Shown here: piece after piece, positions 1-11,100 of the stretch
Position numbering within the stretch: the first letter of the stretch is position 1
Layout: each line of letters starts with the position of its first letter
Source: Hybos culiciformis
Lineage: Eukaryota > Arthropoda > Insecta > Diptera > Hybotidae
Length of the DNA stretch: 64,000 nucleotides
Assembly (NCBI GenBank): GCA_964007475.1
Contig: OZ023275.1
Span: 28,649,619 to 28,713,618, forward strand
Reading direction: 5' to 3'
Notes under the pieces: generated by a model
Told to the model about the DNA's origin: nothing
What the model saw: the letters and a program-made list of their open reading frames with translations, nothing else
Database searches by the model: none
Program-made: the position numbers and the translations under genes

Positions 1-2112
1 AAAATTTTGAATTAAATCCTACGCTAGGATGTTTTTAAAAAATTATTTATTTTTTAAATATGTACTTAGTTTGATTTATTTATTTTTTTTTTTTCATTTG
101 TAAGATTTCACAATACTTTTTTCCTCATATTCTCACGGAAGAAAATGTTTTGAATAAAGAATTTTATAGAATCGGTTGGTGTTAATTCAAGGCCAACAGC
201 AAAAAAAAAAAAATTATATGTAATTTTTAGCTTTTTTCGAATTATTACAATCATTGTTTGTCATGTTTAAATAATATTTTTTTATTTATATTTTTTGTGA
301 TTTTGTTCTGTATTTCCTTTTTTAATCCAGATAGGAATTAATGCTAAAAATGACAACTTGGAAAGTTAAATTTTTCTTATAAAAAGTATTTTATAACTAT
401 AAAATTTAGATGAACTCTTCCTTGATAAATAAATAAAAAAAAATGTTTATACAATGATTCTAAAAAGCAATAACGAAAATTAAAATTAAATCATACGTAA
501 AAATAAATTTTTGGGAATAATAAAAATAAAGTAAAAATGAAAAGAAATAGCTAATTATTAAGAATAAATTTGGCAACAGGTTTCAATTTTTCATTCATAA
601 ATTAAAATTTTATTCTTATATAGACAATAATACTATAGTACGTATGTACATAAAATTCTTAAATTAAATTTTATCGATATTACGGATCTTGTGAAGAAAT
701 AATTCAATTTGTAAATATTAATCTTGCTTTCTTGGCTACGAAAACATTTAGAAACTTAAAATTCCAACAATATCATAAAATATTTACCTTTACTTCAAAT
801 TATATTCTAAGCTAGATAATAATAAAAATTCTCTTGAATTTATCTGTTAATAATAACATTTATAAAAAAAAAAACTAATTACTAAAAAAGAAGCATAGAA
901 TATAAAATTCAATAAAAAAATAAAGAAGTTAAGTGCATGATAAAATTTGTAAAATCTAAAAATAGTTTATATACCTATTGTACAACTAGTAGAGAATTAA
1001 AAATTCGATTGGAAATAATTAGGATCATGATTTATTTCTTAATTTATTAATTCAGACCTACTACTTATTTATTCTAAATTTAAAGTACATTCATTTACTT
1101 ATTTTTTATTGTTTATCATTGATTAAGGATAATAAAAAGATTGTAATGGAAATATTCCACAATAAAATTATGGGCTATTTAGTTTATTATAATATAACTA
1201 GCTGTCGTTTTTTTTTTTTTTTTGCTACAAATATTTTACTATTTTTCTTTTTTCTTTATTAATCTATTAATAAAATGTTAATAATATAATGTTATTAAAT
1301 TTATAATTTTCGCATTTTTTCGCGAGTTAGTTGCGATTGAATATGATGAAGGGAGACGCCCGTACTCAAAATCCAATTTGGCGAATGAGTTACGATCATA
1401 TTTGTGAATTTATTTTTATTTATCATTTTTGCGGATAACAGCGCCACCTAGCGGTTCCAAACCTAAACTAAAATCGAAATTTCTTACAAAGGGACACATT
1501 AAATTTTAACAACCATTTTTATTTATTTATAAAAAAACAAATATTAATCTGCAACTATATTCGTATTGTAAGATTATCGAATCTTTAACTCGACAATCAA
1601 CCAAAAAAAATATATAAATTTCAGAAGCAAAGTTTCTGCATGATCATTTTCTTATGATCCTGCGTATCTGAAAAAAATATTTTTAAGCCTAATTCAACAA
1701 TATAGTTATTTAACTTATAAAAAGCAGCAAATATTAAATTTTTTTTAAGATCCTAAAGAAAAAGAAATTTATTCATAATTTTTTAAAAAAAATTCTTAGT
1801 CTCCTCGAATTTCATTTATATGAAAACTACAAAAGATGATTTTTATTTCTTAATTGATATTTTTAAAGCCCATCTTTCTTATATGAAGAGAGAAAAAAAA
1901 AAAATAAAATAAAATTATGAGATTTTTATTCTCTTATCAACCGACATTTTGTATGCTACTTCGTAGTAAACGAAGCCAACAGATTTCAGTGAAAATTGTT
2001 TTTAGTTACCTGACTTTTTAATGCTAAAGTATACATTTTTTTTATTTTTTTGATGATTCTAAAATTATATTTTTGTGCGCTTAAAAAATTTCGCCTTCAT
2101 CATTTAAATTTA
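1..2112. other. Gene-free AT-rich sequence left of the first MITE
   Basis: I see no coding exon, RNA gene or long ORF on either strand. The stretch is dominated by A/T homopolymers. The one compositional exception is about 1309-1500, which is richer in G and C and holds a CTCF-like motif (listed separately). It is presumably intron or 5' flank of the HAPSTR1-type gene downstream, since that gene's N-terminal exon was not found in the window. Confidence 0.5.
1439..1454 (-). promoter_or_regulatory. Candidate CTCF/insulator-type binding motif
   Basis: On the minus strand this reads CCGCTAGGTGGCGCTG. It fits the known CTCF core (CCASYAGRKGGCRSY) at every core position except the third, and it contains the AGGTGGCGC core described for the insect protein. 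It sits in a GC-richer island within very AT-rich DNA. A single motif match is not proof of binding, and it could also be part of an old repeat. Confidence 0.4.
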
Positions 2113-2513
2113 GAGCCCGTTTCCAAACTGAGACTATTTTAGAAGCTGAAAAAATTTTTTTAATTGCTAGAATTTCTAGTTTTGGAACGACACGATTTTA
2201 CAGCTGTTATTTTACAATTATTTTACAAATCAAGATTTTTTGACGTAAGTAAAAATCGTTCCGAAATGATATTTTATATTTTAAAAATCTGCAAAGGGAA
2301 ATTTTAAATTTAACATAACAAACTCAGTTTATAGGTGTACTTTTTAGTGCAACTCATTTAAAAAAAAAAAAAAAATTTTGAAAATTTAAGCAGACGTTGC
2401 AGATGATACAGATTAAATGTCAAGCCTATTTAAATTTCTGAAAAAAAGGAATTTTCTTTAGCAGAAAAGGTATATTTTACGATTTAAAATAGTCTCAGTT
2501 TGGGAACGGGCCC
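2113..2513. mobile_element. Tourist-like MITE (PIF/Harbinger type), 401 bp
   Basis: Terminal inverted repeats of 29 bp lie at 2113-2141 and 2485-2513 with two mismatches. They read GRGCCCGTTYCCAAACTGAG inward. The element is flanked by the trinucleotide TTA on both sides (2110-2112 and 2514-2516). A 3-bp TTA/TWA target duplication and G/C-rich termini beginning GGGCC are the hallmarks of PIF/Harbinger MITEs. The interior has no ORF, so the element is non-autonomous. Confidence 0.7.
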
Positions 2514-3768
2514 TTAGTTAGTGTTTGAGAATTCTTAATTCTCATTGTATCAATTATCAACAAAGTTTTCTAATAAAATAATGATTTTTTAATTACAATT
2601 TTAAAACAAAAATAATTTTTTCTTTCCCGCAATAAGTAAGCACCTTTACCTGTATTTTCTGTTTAATATTAACTTATTAAAAGAAATGGGTTTAATTTAT
2701 TTTTAAAACTTAACATACTGACGGCAAATGAAAAAAATTAAATTTATAAATTAAAAAAAAAAAATCTACACGTTTGATATGAAATTGTCGGTAAAAATTA
2801 TTTTTTATTTTTTTTTTTTTTTCATTTTTAAGGAAATTTCTTTTTACTTTAAATTTTATATTTTTGATTTTTTTTTTTTTGTTATAAAAGATAAATACAA
2901 CATTGTTGCAGATAAAATGCATTTGGCTTTAATCTGTTATGCTCAATTTCTGAAATAAAAATTTTGAAATCGTAATTTTAACACTCAGACTTAGGCCTTC
3001 TTTTATTAGCTAACAATAAGGATATTTATTTATCCTCCTTCTACTATCTAAAACCTAATTTTGAAATCCATCAAACTTTAATATATCTACTTAAAATGCA
3101 AGCTTTCCCGGTTAAAAATGAGATGAAAATGTATTTTCATGTAAAAAAAAAATTTATAACAATTCAATTCTTAACATAATAAATAATATTATTTTCATTC
3201 GTTCATTCATTCTGCAAATATAATTTTTGTATAATGGTTGCAATTTTAGAGATCAATATTTTTTTTCAACACCTGCAAAGGATATTGTACCATAATAATC
3301 TCTCTCATGATGTTATACAAAGGATTTACACACTTATTTTATTGCGTATTTTTTAATTTTAATATTTTTTTATTCTTTTTCATAAATAATGCGTTGTTTA
3401 TATCTTTTAAAAAAAAAAATCTAGTTATTTTTTTTTTGTTTGTGCTTATTGAAGAAATTGATTGAATGAGTTATAAATGTTTATTCAAAATAAAAAAAAA
3501 TACTTACAATTTTAACATATATCAGAAGAAACTTAAAGTAATAAAAAAAATTGAATATACACAAATAAAAGTTAGACCCAAATTATGTAAATTTTTTTAT
3601 TAGTTCTTTCTATGTTTTCATTTATTTTATTTGCGTTAAACCCTAACACCCATAAAAACTAAAGACGAAGTTTTGTTAAAATTGAAACTACTTAAATCTA
3701 AATGCATAGGATAGGTTATTTTATAAGTCTTTATGGAATTGGCTTCAGTTAGCTCATTGCTACTTATA
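2514..3768. other. Gene-free AT-rich spacer
   Basis: Low-complexity A/T-rich sequence with no supportable exon, RNA gene or repeat boundary. It probably lies in the 5' flank or a large intron of the HAPSTR1-type gene. Confidence 0.45.
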
Positions 3769-3776
3769 TTGTTTTC

Positions 3777-4030
3777 GGTACTTTTCCGTTAGCCGGGCGC
3801 AAATGTACGGAGCAAAAAATTGTGAATCAAGTCGCAAAGCGAAGCAGAAATGTTACCGAAAAAAAAAGTGCCCTGGGGGGTTCGGAGGAGGTGGTAGCCT
3901 TCCCCCGATACACGAAAAAACTATTCATTTCAAATGACCATAAATTTTTCAGTAACATTTCTACCGCCGTAAATTTGCGCCGTAAAATTTTTTGCGCCGT
4001 AAATTTGCGCCCGGCTAATGGAAAAGTACC
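3777..4030. mobile_element. 254-bp MITE with 34-bp TIRs and 8-bp target duplication
   Basis: The ends are inverted repeats of 34 bp (3777-3810 and 3997-4030) with two mismatches, starting GGTACTTTTCC. The identical octamer TTGTTTTC flanks both sides (3769-3776 and 4031-4038) and marks a target-site duplication. An 8-bp duplication points to hAT-, P- or Merlin-like cut-and-paste transposases; the GGTAC terminus does not decide between them. The right half repeats a GCGCCGTAAATTT-type motif three times. The element is non-coding and lies about 120 bp upstream of an exon acceptor of the HAPSTR1-type gene. Confidence 0.8.
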
Positions 4031-4157
4031 TTGTTTTCTTCTTAGTAGTTAGTAAGCATTGATAATGTTGTAGAACCTTTAATTATCTTTTTAATTAATC
4101 AGGATTGATGGAATGCTCAGTAAACAATACAATAAAATTTCTTTTTTTTTTTAATAG

Positions 4158-5171
4158 ATCGATCTGGAATTCATGATGCTGGTTCATTATGGTTACCGTT
4201 TCAGACGGCAGCCGGTACAGTGACAACATTATATAAAGGTAAAATTAATAGAAAAGTATAAATTAAAATTTGAATCTTAATAAATGTTTTGTTTGTAGAA
4301 TCTAGTGAAGGTTTAAAGCGTACTAATGATTTAGCTGTACAAGTTGGATACCAAAGAAGAACTAGGGAATTAGCTGAATGGGCACGTAGTAAAAAACGTC
4401 GATATATAAGACGTGAAGATTTATTGGCGTATTTAGCTGGTAAACCTCCGCCAGTTCATCACTATAGTCACAATCATCATTATATGAGTCGACGGTAACT
4501 ATTTTTTCTTTATTATGTATGATACTATATTTTTACAGTCATATAATTCTGTGATTATTAATGAGAAACTACCTACACAATTAAAAAACAAAACTTGTAG
4601 TCTAGATAACATTACCATTCTGTTATTAAAATGATTAAGATAATTTGATAAAAAAATATTAATATTTTAATTTTTGCTTTTAATTTGTTTCTTTATTATT
4701 TTTATTTTTCGATAAAATTCCAAATTTTTGGTTTTAATTAGTATCAGAATATCAAAACGTTTATATTTCGCTATAAGAATCAAATTAGGCACAATGTGTA
4801 TTCGTTTTTTGGGCTAGACTTTACTATAATGAAATTTTTTTTAATATTACAAAAATTCAAAAAGGTAAAACATTTTTTTATTGAACATTTATTTAATTTT
4901 TAGGTTATCACCAAAGCCTGAATCACAACATAATTGTAATAGCAATAATAATCACAATCCTCATAGCCAACAAATGCCAAATGAATCTACTATCGATTTA
5001 CATACATTCAAAGAAGCATTAGTACGTCGGCCTGCAAGAGGTCCTGAATTGTATGCATTTGTTGCTAATGAAATTGCACGACATTGTAATAAAAGACCAG
5101 CTAGTCCATTTGATGTCAATATGGACGTTTTAAATATGTCTAATAGTAATAAACGTCAACGTTTTATGTAG
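4158..5171 (+). CDS. HAPSTR1: HAPSTR1 / C16orf72 ortholog, 3' three coding exons (5' partial)
   Basis: Known role of the family: HAPSTR1 is a nuclear stress-response adaptor and partner of the HUWE1 ubiquitin ligase. Exons by splice signals and phase are 4158-4238, 4299-4494 and 4904-5171 (TAG), giving 180 residues. The first begins after a poly-T/AG acceptor and reads GSLWLPFQTAAGTVTTLYK, matching the family's second SLWVPFQ..A..V..LYK helix. The second gives VGYQRRTRELAEWARSK and RRYIRREDLLAYLAGK, the most conserved family block. The third gives a Ser/Asn/His linker, IDLHTFKEAL and a C-terminus KRQRFM, close to the family end KRNRMI. The CGG codon joining exons 2 and 3 of the model is split by the intron. 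The N-terminal WERQCL-type exon is not recognisable in the window, so it is upstream or beyond the left edge. Ortholog identity is strong; exon ends are inferred. Confidence 0.88.
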
Positions 5172-7590
5172 ATAAAAAATTATTACGTAAATAAGGAATA
5201 ATTTATTTTTTGATTGAAAAATAGAAAAAAAAATAACCGAAAACAACTTATATTCTGAGACTTATCAACCTATTATCGTATTCAAAAAATTTAAAACCTA
5301 AAATATCGGACATTTTTTAAAATATATTTTTTTTCCACATTTTTGTTAAAGGTAAAATTTTTTCATTCTATAGTTTCGATATTTTTTATTTAGAATCCGT
5401 TTCTTATGTTAAGCGTATTTTATAAAATTTTCAAGCAATATTTCAAATTAATTTTTTAAATACGTTTTTTTTCCTGATTTCCAGCAGGAATAGTTTATTC
5501 GTCGTGACTTTTTAAGAAGTATGAGCAATATTTTTTCTGTTATTAGGTGAAAAGAATTTTTAAACTGGCATTATATAGTAAATAATAATTTAATATTTGA
5601 GAACACTTCAAATCAAACTAGAATAAACACCGCAATATATAATGAATCATGTTTATATTATTTGACCTGTTTGCGAAAATATTGTTTTTTTAACTTTCTT
5701 TTAAAAACTTGGACGAGTCCTGTTAAATTTCTCTTCTGTCTTATTTTTTAACTGTTCTTTTGTCAAAGTATTCTTATCCTTCAATATGAGTATTTCAGGT
5801 AAAAATACCTTATTAAATATAAAATAAAGCAATAGCGTAGAATCAAAAGTATTTTGAAGCTAAAAAAACATATTTTTCACATGAATTAAATATTACAGTA
5901 GGTAATTAATAATTAAGTACAAAATTATTTTGATTATTCTAAGCCAAATGTTACCTCAATGAATAACATTAAAGATTTGATTAGGTTTTGACAAATAACT
6001 TTTTCAGCATTTTGTTATATTTTGTAATATTGTTTAGATCTCGATATTTGGGAAATAATTTAACGTTATAATAATATTTTCTTAAAAATGTATTTAGTAC
6101 ATTTTTTAAATTCATAAAAATTTTTTTGATTCAATTTGGCATTAATTAAGATTTTTTTTTTGCTTTATAAAATCCTTATGTTGTTAAATTGAATTTTTTT
6201 ATTTAGTAAATAAACTTATACTTTTAATGATAAAAATGGATCCAGTGAAACTAACACCAAAACATATAAAAATGAAATAAATTCGAAAAAAAAATCGGTC
6301 TTAATTCATTGCGAAAGTGAATAGAAAATATGTATCAACAATTTTTGAAGAATTCAAAATTTAAGTTTTTTTTTCGACATTAAATTGTTTTAGTTTTCTG
6401 TTTAATTTCGTCATGAACTTAAACAGATGTACTTTAAATTTTTTTTTCGATTTTAGTTCATTCAGGGTCAGTTCCTGGAACCTATAAAAAATATTCGTAT
6501 ATAGAAATTTCCTTAGATATTATGTAAATGATACATAAATAATTTTGTTAAAAAAGTCATTTTTTTTAGGATTGTAAAAAAATAATGTTAAGATAAAAAG
6601 GTGATTTAATTTTTTTGTTACTACAATGAAGACAATGTAATTAAAGAATAATATTCTCGAGCTTGTAAATTTCTTTAATAATTTAGTGATAAATAAATAC
6701 AGTAATTGTTTTTTGTTTTGTAAGTAGGTAATTGAATTTTTTTTTTATTTATGGATTGGATTTGTATTGCCAAAAAATTTTAACTTTTATTTTCTGGGTA
6801 CAGATCAAAAAAATTTATTTGTCTTAATTTAAAAAATATTTAATTATTGTGTTAAAAATATGTAAAGATGAGATTTAAATAATAATCTTTTTCAAGGCAA
6901 ATTCGAAAAATTTGTTAATCTTTTTCATTATGTACAAAAAAATATATATGTATATAAATAAATATATAATATGTATATATATAAAATTTTATTTTAAATT
7001 TGATGATAAATTAAGAGAAATTTATTTGGTCGAGAATTAAAACTTTATGTTTTAAACAAAATAATATGTTTAAAAAAATTAATGCTTGTATTTTTACAAA
7101 ATTGAACATTTATTACAATTAAACATTTCACAAATAAATTTCACGAAATTAAAGATAAACTTTCCTTTTTTCTCTAGCATTTTTCAATTTCAGTTATTCG
7201 TTTTTTTCATGGAATTTTTATTTATTCCACATAATAAAAATAATGGGAAAATTTATACCGACCAAGCAATTAAAAGTTTATCGCGGCAGTTATCCACGAT
7301 AGTTATATATATATATAAATTAATTAATTAGCTCTGCTGGATCTCAAGGATTAGTTTTATATAGACAGCTTACAAGAAGAAGAGATTACACGGTTCCTGC
7401 AAGCCGAGAAAAATAGATAAAAAAATGCACGATAGGCTTTCTAACGCATAGTCGTCAGTTGTATGTCCTTAATTAATATATTGCTTATTTTTGAGACTTA
7501 TCTTATTACAGTAGAATAATCAAATTGAATTTTAAAATGGAACTGAGTTTTCAATTTTATTATTTTGAAGTTTCGCCGTTCAGACTTTTT
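5172..7590 (+). other. HAPSTR1-type 3' UTR and following intergenic DNA
   Basis: After the stop codon the sequence is A/T-rich, with many AATAAA-like hexamers, so the polyadenylation site cannot be fixed by eye. No coding exon or structured RNA was recognised. The short ORF at 7086-7331 has low-complexity content and no splice or homology support. Confidence 0.4.
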
Positions 7591-7599
7591 TAAAACAAC

Positions 7600-7750
7600 A
7601 CATTAAGTGAGACAAATTGAGAAATCAACACAAATCCCAATCCGAGCTGGGAATCGAGGCCACGGCCGTAAGTGCCATAAAGACAATACCATTATACCAT
7701 GACGGCTTTTTACTACATGACACTTCACCATGACGGCTTTTTACTACATA
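7600..7750 (-). repeat. tRNA-derived SINE-like copy
   Basis: Read on the minus strand, this contains an A-box-like TGGTATAATGG (7689-7699) and, about 30 bases later, a B-box-like GGCCTCGATTCC (about 7649-7660). That is the spacing and order of an internal pol III promoter in a tRNA-derived SINE head. The region is much richer in G and C than its flanks. At its 5' side a 23-bp segment is duplicated exactly (7696-7718 and 7727-7749). The 3' boundary is unclear. I do not think it folds as an intact tRNA gene. Confidence 0.55.
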
Positions 7751-8197
7751 CAAGCGTTTTATATTTTTGATTTTTATTCGAATTTGAATTTTATGTAAAA
7801 TTGATGACTTGGATTCTATAAAAAAAAAGTGAAAAAAAAATGCTAAGTATTTCGAGAGTCGAGATAATAAGAATATTGCAGATGTCAAGAACTTACTTCC
7901 TTCCTTTTAGACTAATTTGATACTCAAAATTATTTTTATTTTTAACCCTTCATTTATTACATATACGAATATGATTTTTTATTTTTTAATAATAAATAAC
8001 AATTTTTAAAATAATTACTTAGAAAATATACATATAATTGGGTTGAGTTATTTAATATCTATAAATTTCTGTCGCGAAAATGTACGAAAATCTTATTCTC
8101 AAATTCTATCTTAATAAAATTCAATGAATAAGGATTTCAATTTTCATTCGAAAAGAATCAAAATTAATTTTAACTTTCCTGACATAAATTTGAATTA

Positions 8198-11100
8198 TTA
8201 TTCCTTTATAACTAATGGTATTACTACGAGTGGTTCATTCTCTCTAGGATTATCGGAATATAAAGTATAAGTTTTAGCATCCAAATCGAATATTCCCATT
8301 GCTATAGTTTTTACTAATTGATTCATATCACCATCATCTCGCCATACACAATGCTCTCCTCCAGAGCAATCTCCAAGCATTTTTAAAACATCTTCTTTAT
8401 TTACAGGAGAATCATAAGAGTTGAAAGTTTTCATGCGTTCATCACTTGAATTTATCATGTAGTCATTGTCCTCAGGTGCTTTTAATCGTAGATATCTAAA
8501 TAATAAATGTAATCAAATAATTAAAATTTAGTTGTTGCATATAAAGTTTTTGTTTACGATTAAGATAGGCTGAAAACCATAATCGTTTTATATTATTTAA
8601 GAAATGAGAGAAATCAGAAAACTTTTTAACTCGTTAAATTTTTCCCAGCTGAAAACCTCACTTTATCCTTAGATCAGTCGGTTTATTATAAATTAAAATT
8701 TCATCTTAAAAGTCAACGAAAATCCTGTTCCATTCGACAGAAAAAAAAATTTATATTCATTGAATTTAATATCCTTTGGATTCTCGTTGATTTTTATTTC
8801 CGAATATTAATTCATAGGCAATTACCCCCAAAACCTGAACATTTTTTTCTTGGTCTAACGAATACTTAATTTTTTCTGCAATATATGATTAACACGTTAC
8901 CTGTTAGCATGGTAACTCTTATTACCAATGGGAATTTCTAGGATGTCTAATTGCGATTCATTTTGTTCTGCAAGTGCTGGGCCCATTTCAATATTGTAAC
9001 ACATTTTTGGGTCATTGTTCCTGCAATAATAAAATTCGGGGTTCAAACAAATTTCTTGTATTTCGGATTAGTCAGACTGTGGCTTTGGTATCATCACCTT
9101 TCTATAAGATATTATTTAAATTTTTCTTACTTTAAGAATGTTAAATTGATGGAACACCCATCTGCTGCTCCTACGCCGCTATCTTTCAAAATGATCAGAG
9201 CCTGATTATATGAATTTGCTGATAATAGTGATCTTGTGATAATATGGCGAGCTGTAATTACATTAATATATATGAATGAATAATTTAGGGTTTCGGATTT
9301 TGTATCATTTCTTTTCAAAATATTATTGTTTTGTAAACTTTTAGGTTGATTGTTTCATCATTTGCAGTTACATCTATAAACCGAAAATCTGACATTTCCA
9401 TGGCAAATGTCTGTTTTTTCTTAACTTATCTAGTAATTAACATTTGTAGCATATTACGTATTTGGTCCTTTTCATATTTCATTTAAATAACTACATATGC
9501 TACATATAATGATAAATATTCAATTCTTATGTATATATAAGTAATATTTATATTATATAATTAGTATGGTAGGCATATTAATTTTGATTAGGAAATATTG
9601 ATCACTTACGAGTTTTTCCACTTCGAAGATACTTTGCAGAAATTGTATTTATTGAGAAAACCAATCCATGATGATTGTAATTCATAGTGTAGCCAGGTAA
9701 ATGTCCTTGAATAAAAATTAATTATATTAGGTACTAATAAAAATGAAAGTAACGCTTTGAATGTTGAATAATGACTGCCATTATTTTGTGGCATTCAAAT
9801 TACCCCATCTCAATAAATATAAATTTGTAGATATTATATATAAAAATTTCAATACCCGCATAACATAATGACATAAAACGTTCTTCCTTAACATTGTATT
9901 TGCCTTGTGGAGTATCATTGATAATATGTGCTACAACGAAATAATAATGATTTAATGTCTCCGTCAATGCATCTTCAGTGTGAGCCAGAACTCGCTAAAA
10001 ACAGAATTAAATAAGAAATGGCTAAAAAAAAATAATTTTCAATTCAAGATGGCACCAAACTTACGCAATTTACATCATTCACAATAATTGTTGAACAACC
10101 AATTGGTTGATTATTGGTTGCCACTTCAATTGGTATTTCATTTTTATGTTTCAGTGATTGAGGGGTTATTTCATCCATATGAAGAAGGAAAAGCTATAAA
10201 AGATAAAATTCATTATCACAACGTTTAAGTAGGTGTACTTATAGAGGCAACTAATAGGTTTAGCTGGGAATTCACAATTAAGTAAGTCCATCGTAATTTA
10301 AAGTAATATTCAAATTTTGAAAAACTTTTTTAATTAAAATTCCGTTTTATTAGTTTTAAATTTAAATATTATACACTCATGCACACACTTAATATTATAA
10401 TTAAAAATGTTATACTTATATATATGGAAAATAGAAATATTTAATTATTATAATTTGTTTAAAACTAATATTATTAAACTTGCATAAATTAATATCATTC
10501 TTAAACTCAGTTATTTTATTACAAATGATACACGTAAATTATAATTTTTTATGTGGTATTAAACGATAATTATTGTAGTTTAACAACATAACGCAACACT
10601 TAGCGTTAATTTTATTTACCTATAATTTCAGGGATCTCTAGCCTTTACTGAAGTAAAACAACACAATGATTTAATTCAGAGAAAATTAGACAAATTCCAG
10701 TCTGAAGTGTTAAACGAACCTCTAATTCGTCATACTATAAAATAACGATAATACCACTACACAATGACCAGCAAAATAAAACCAATATCATTTCTGGTAT
10801 TTGGAAAATTATATTTTTTTTTGGATATTAAATTTTTGAAATTCCATTTCAAGTTACTTATTGGGAATCAAAATAACATTATAAATTTAGGATTACGGAG
10901 ATATAAGATAAAAGGTATAATATGAAATTTATCTCTTTTTTTTTGAGCACATTATTGTTTTTATATTATAAGTGGGCTCGTAAAATTTAGTTTACGAACC
11001 ACTGAAGTGTTATTTTTTGATACAAGTTTAATTTGCAGTTTTAAGAATTTCAAGTTCAAAACAAAGGACTAATTTCGCGGTCAAGAATTAATTCTTCTTT

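Noticed and set aside
2710..2922. 70-codon Lys/Phe/Asn-rich ORF on the minus strand
   Set aside because: It is built from poly-A/T runs with no protein-like composition.
7640..7705. Intact tRNA gene on the minus strand
   Set aside because: A and B boxes are present, but I cannot form a proper acceptor stem and anticodon arm. The duplicated head fits a SINE better.
8951..9205. Plus-strand ORF of 84 codons
   Set aside because: It is the antisense shadow of tan exons 8 and 9.
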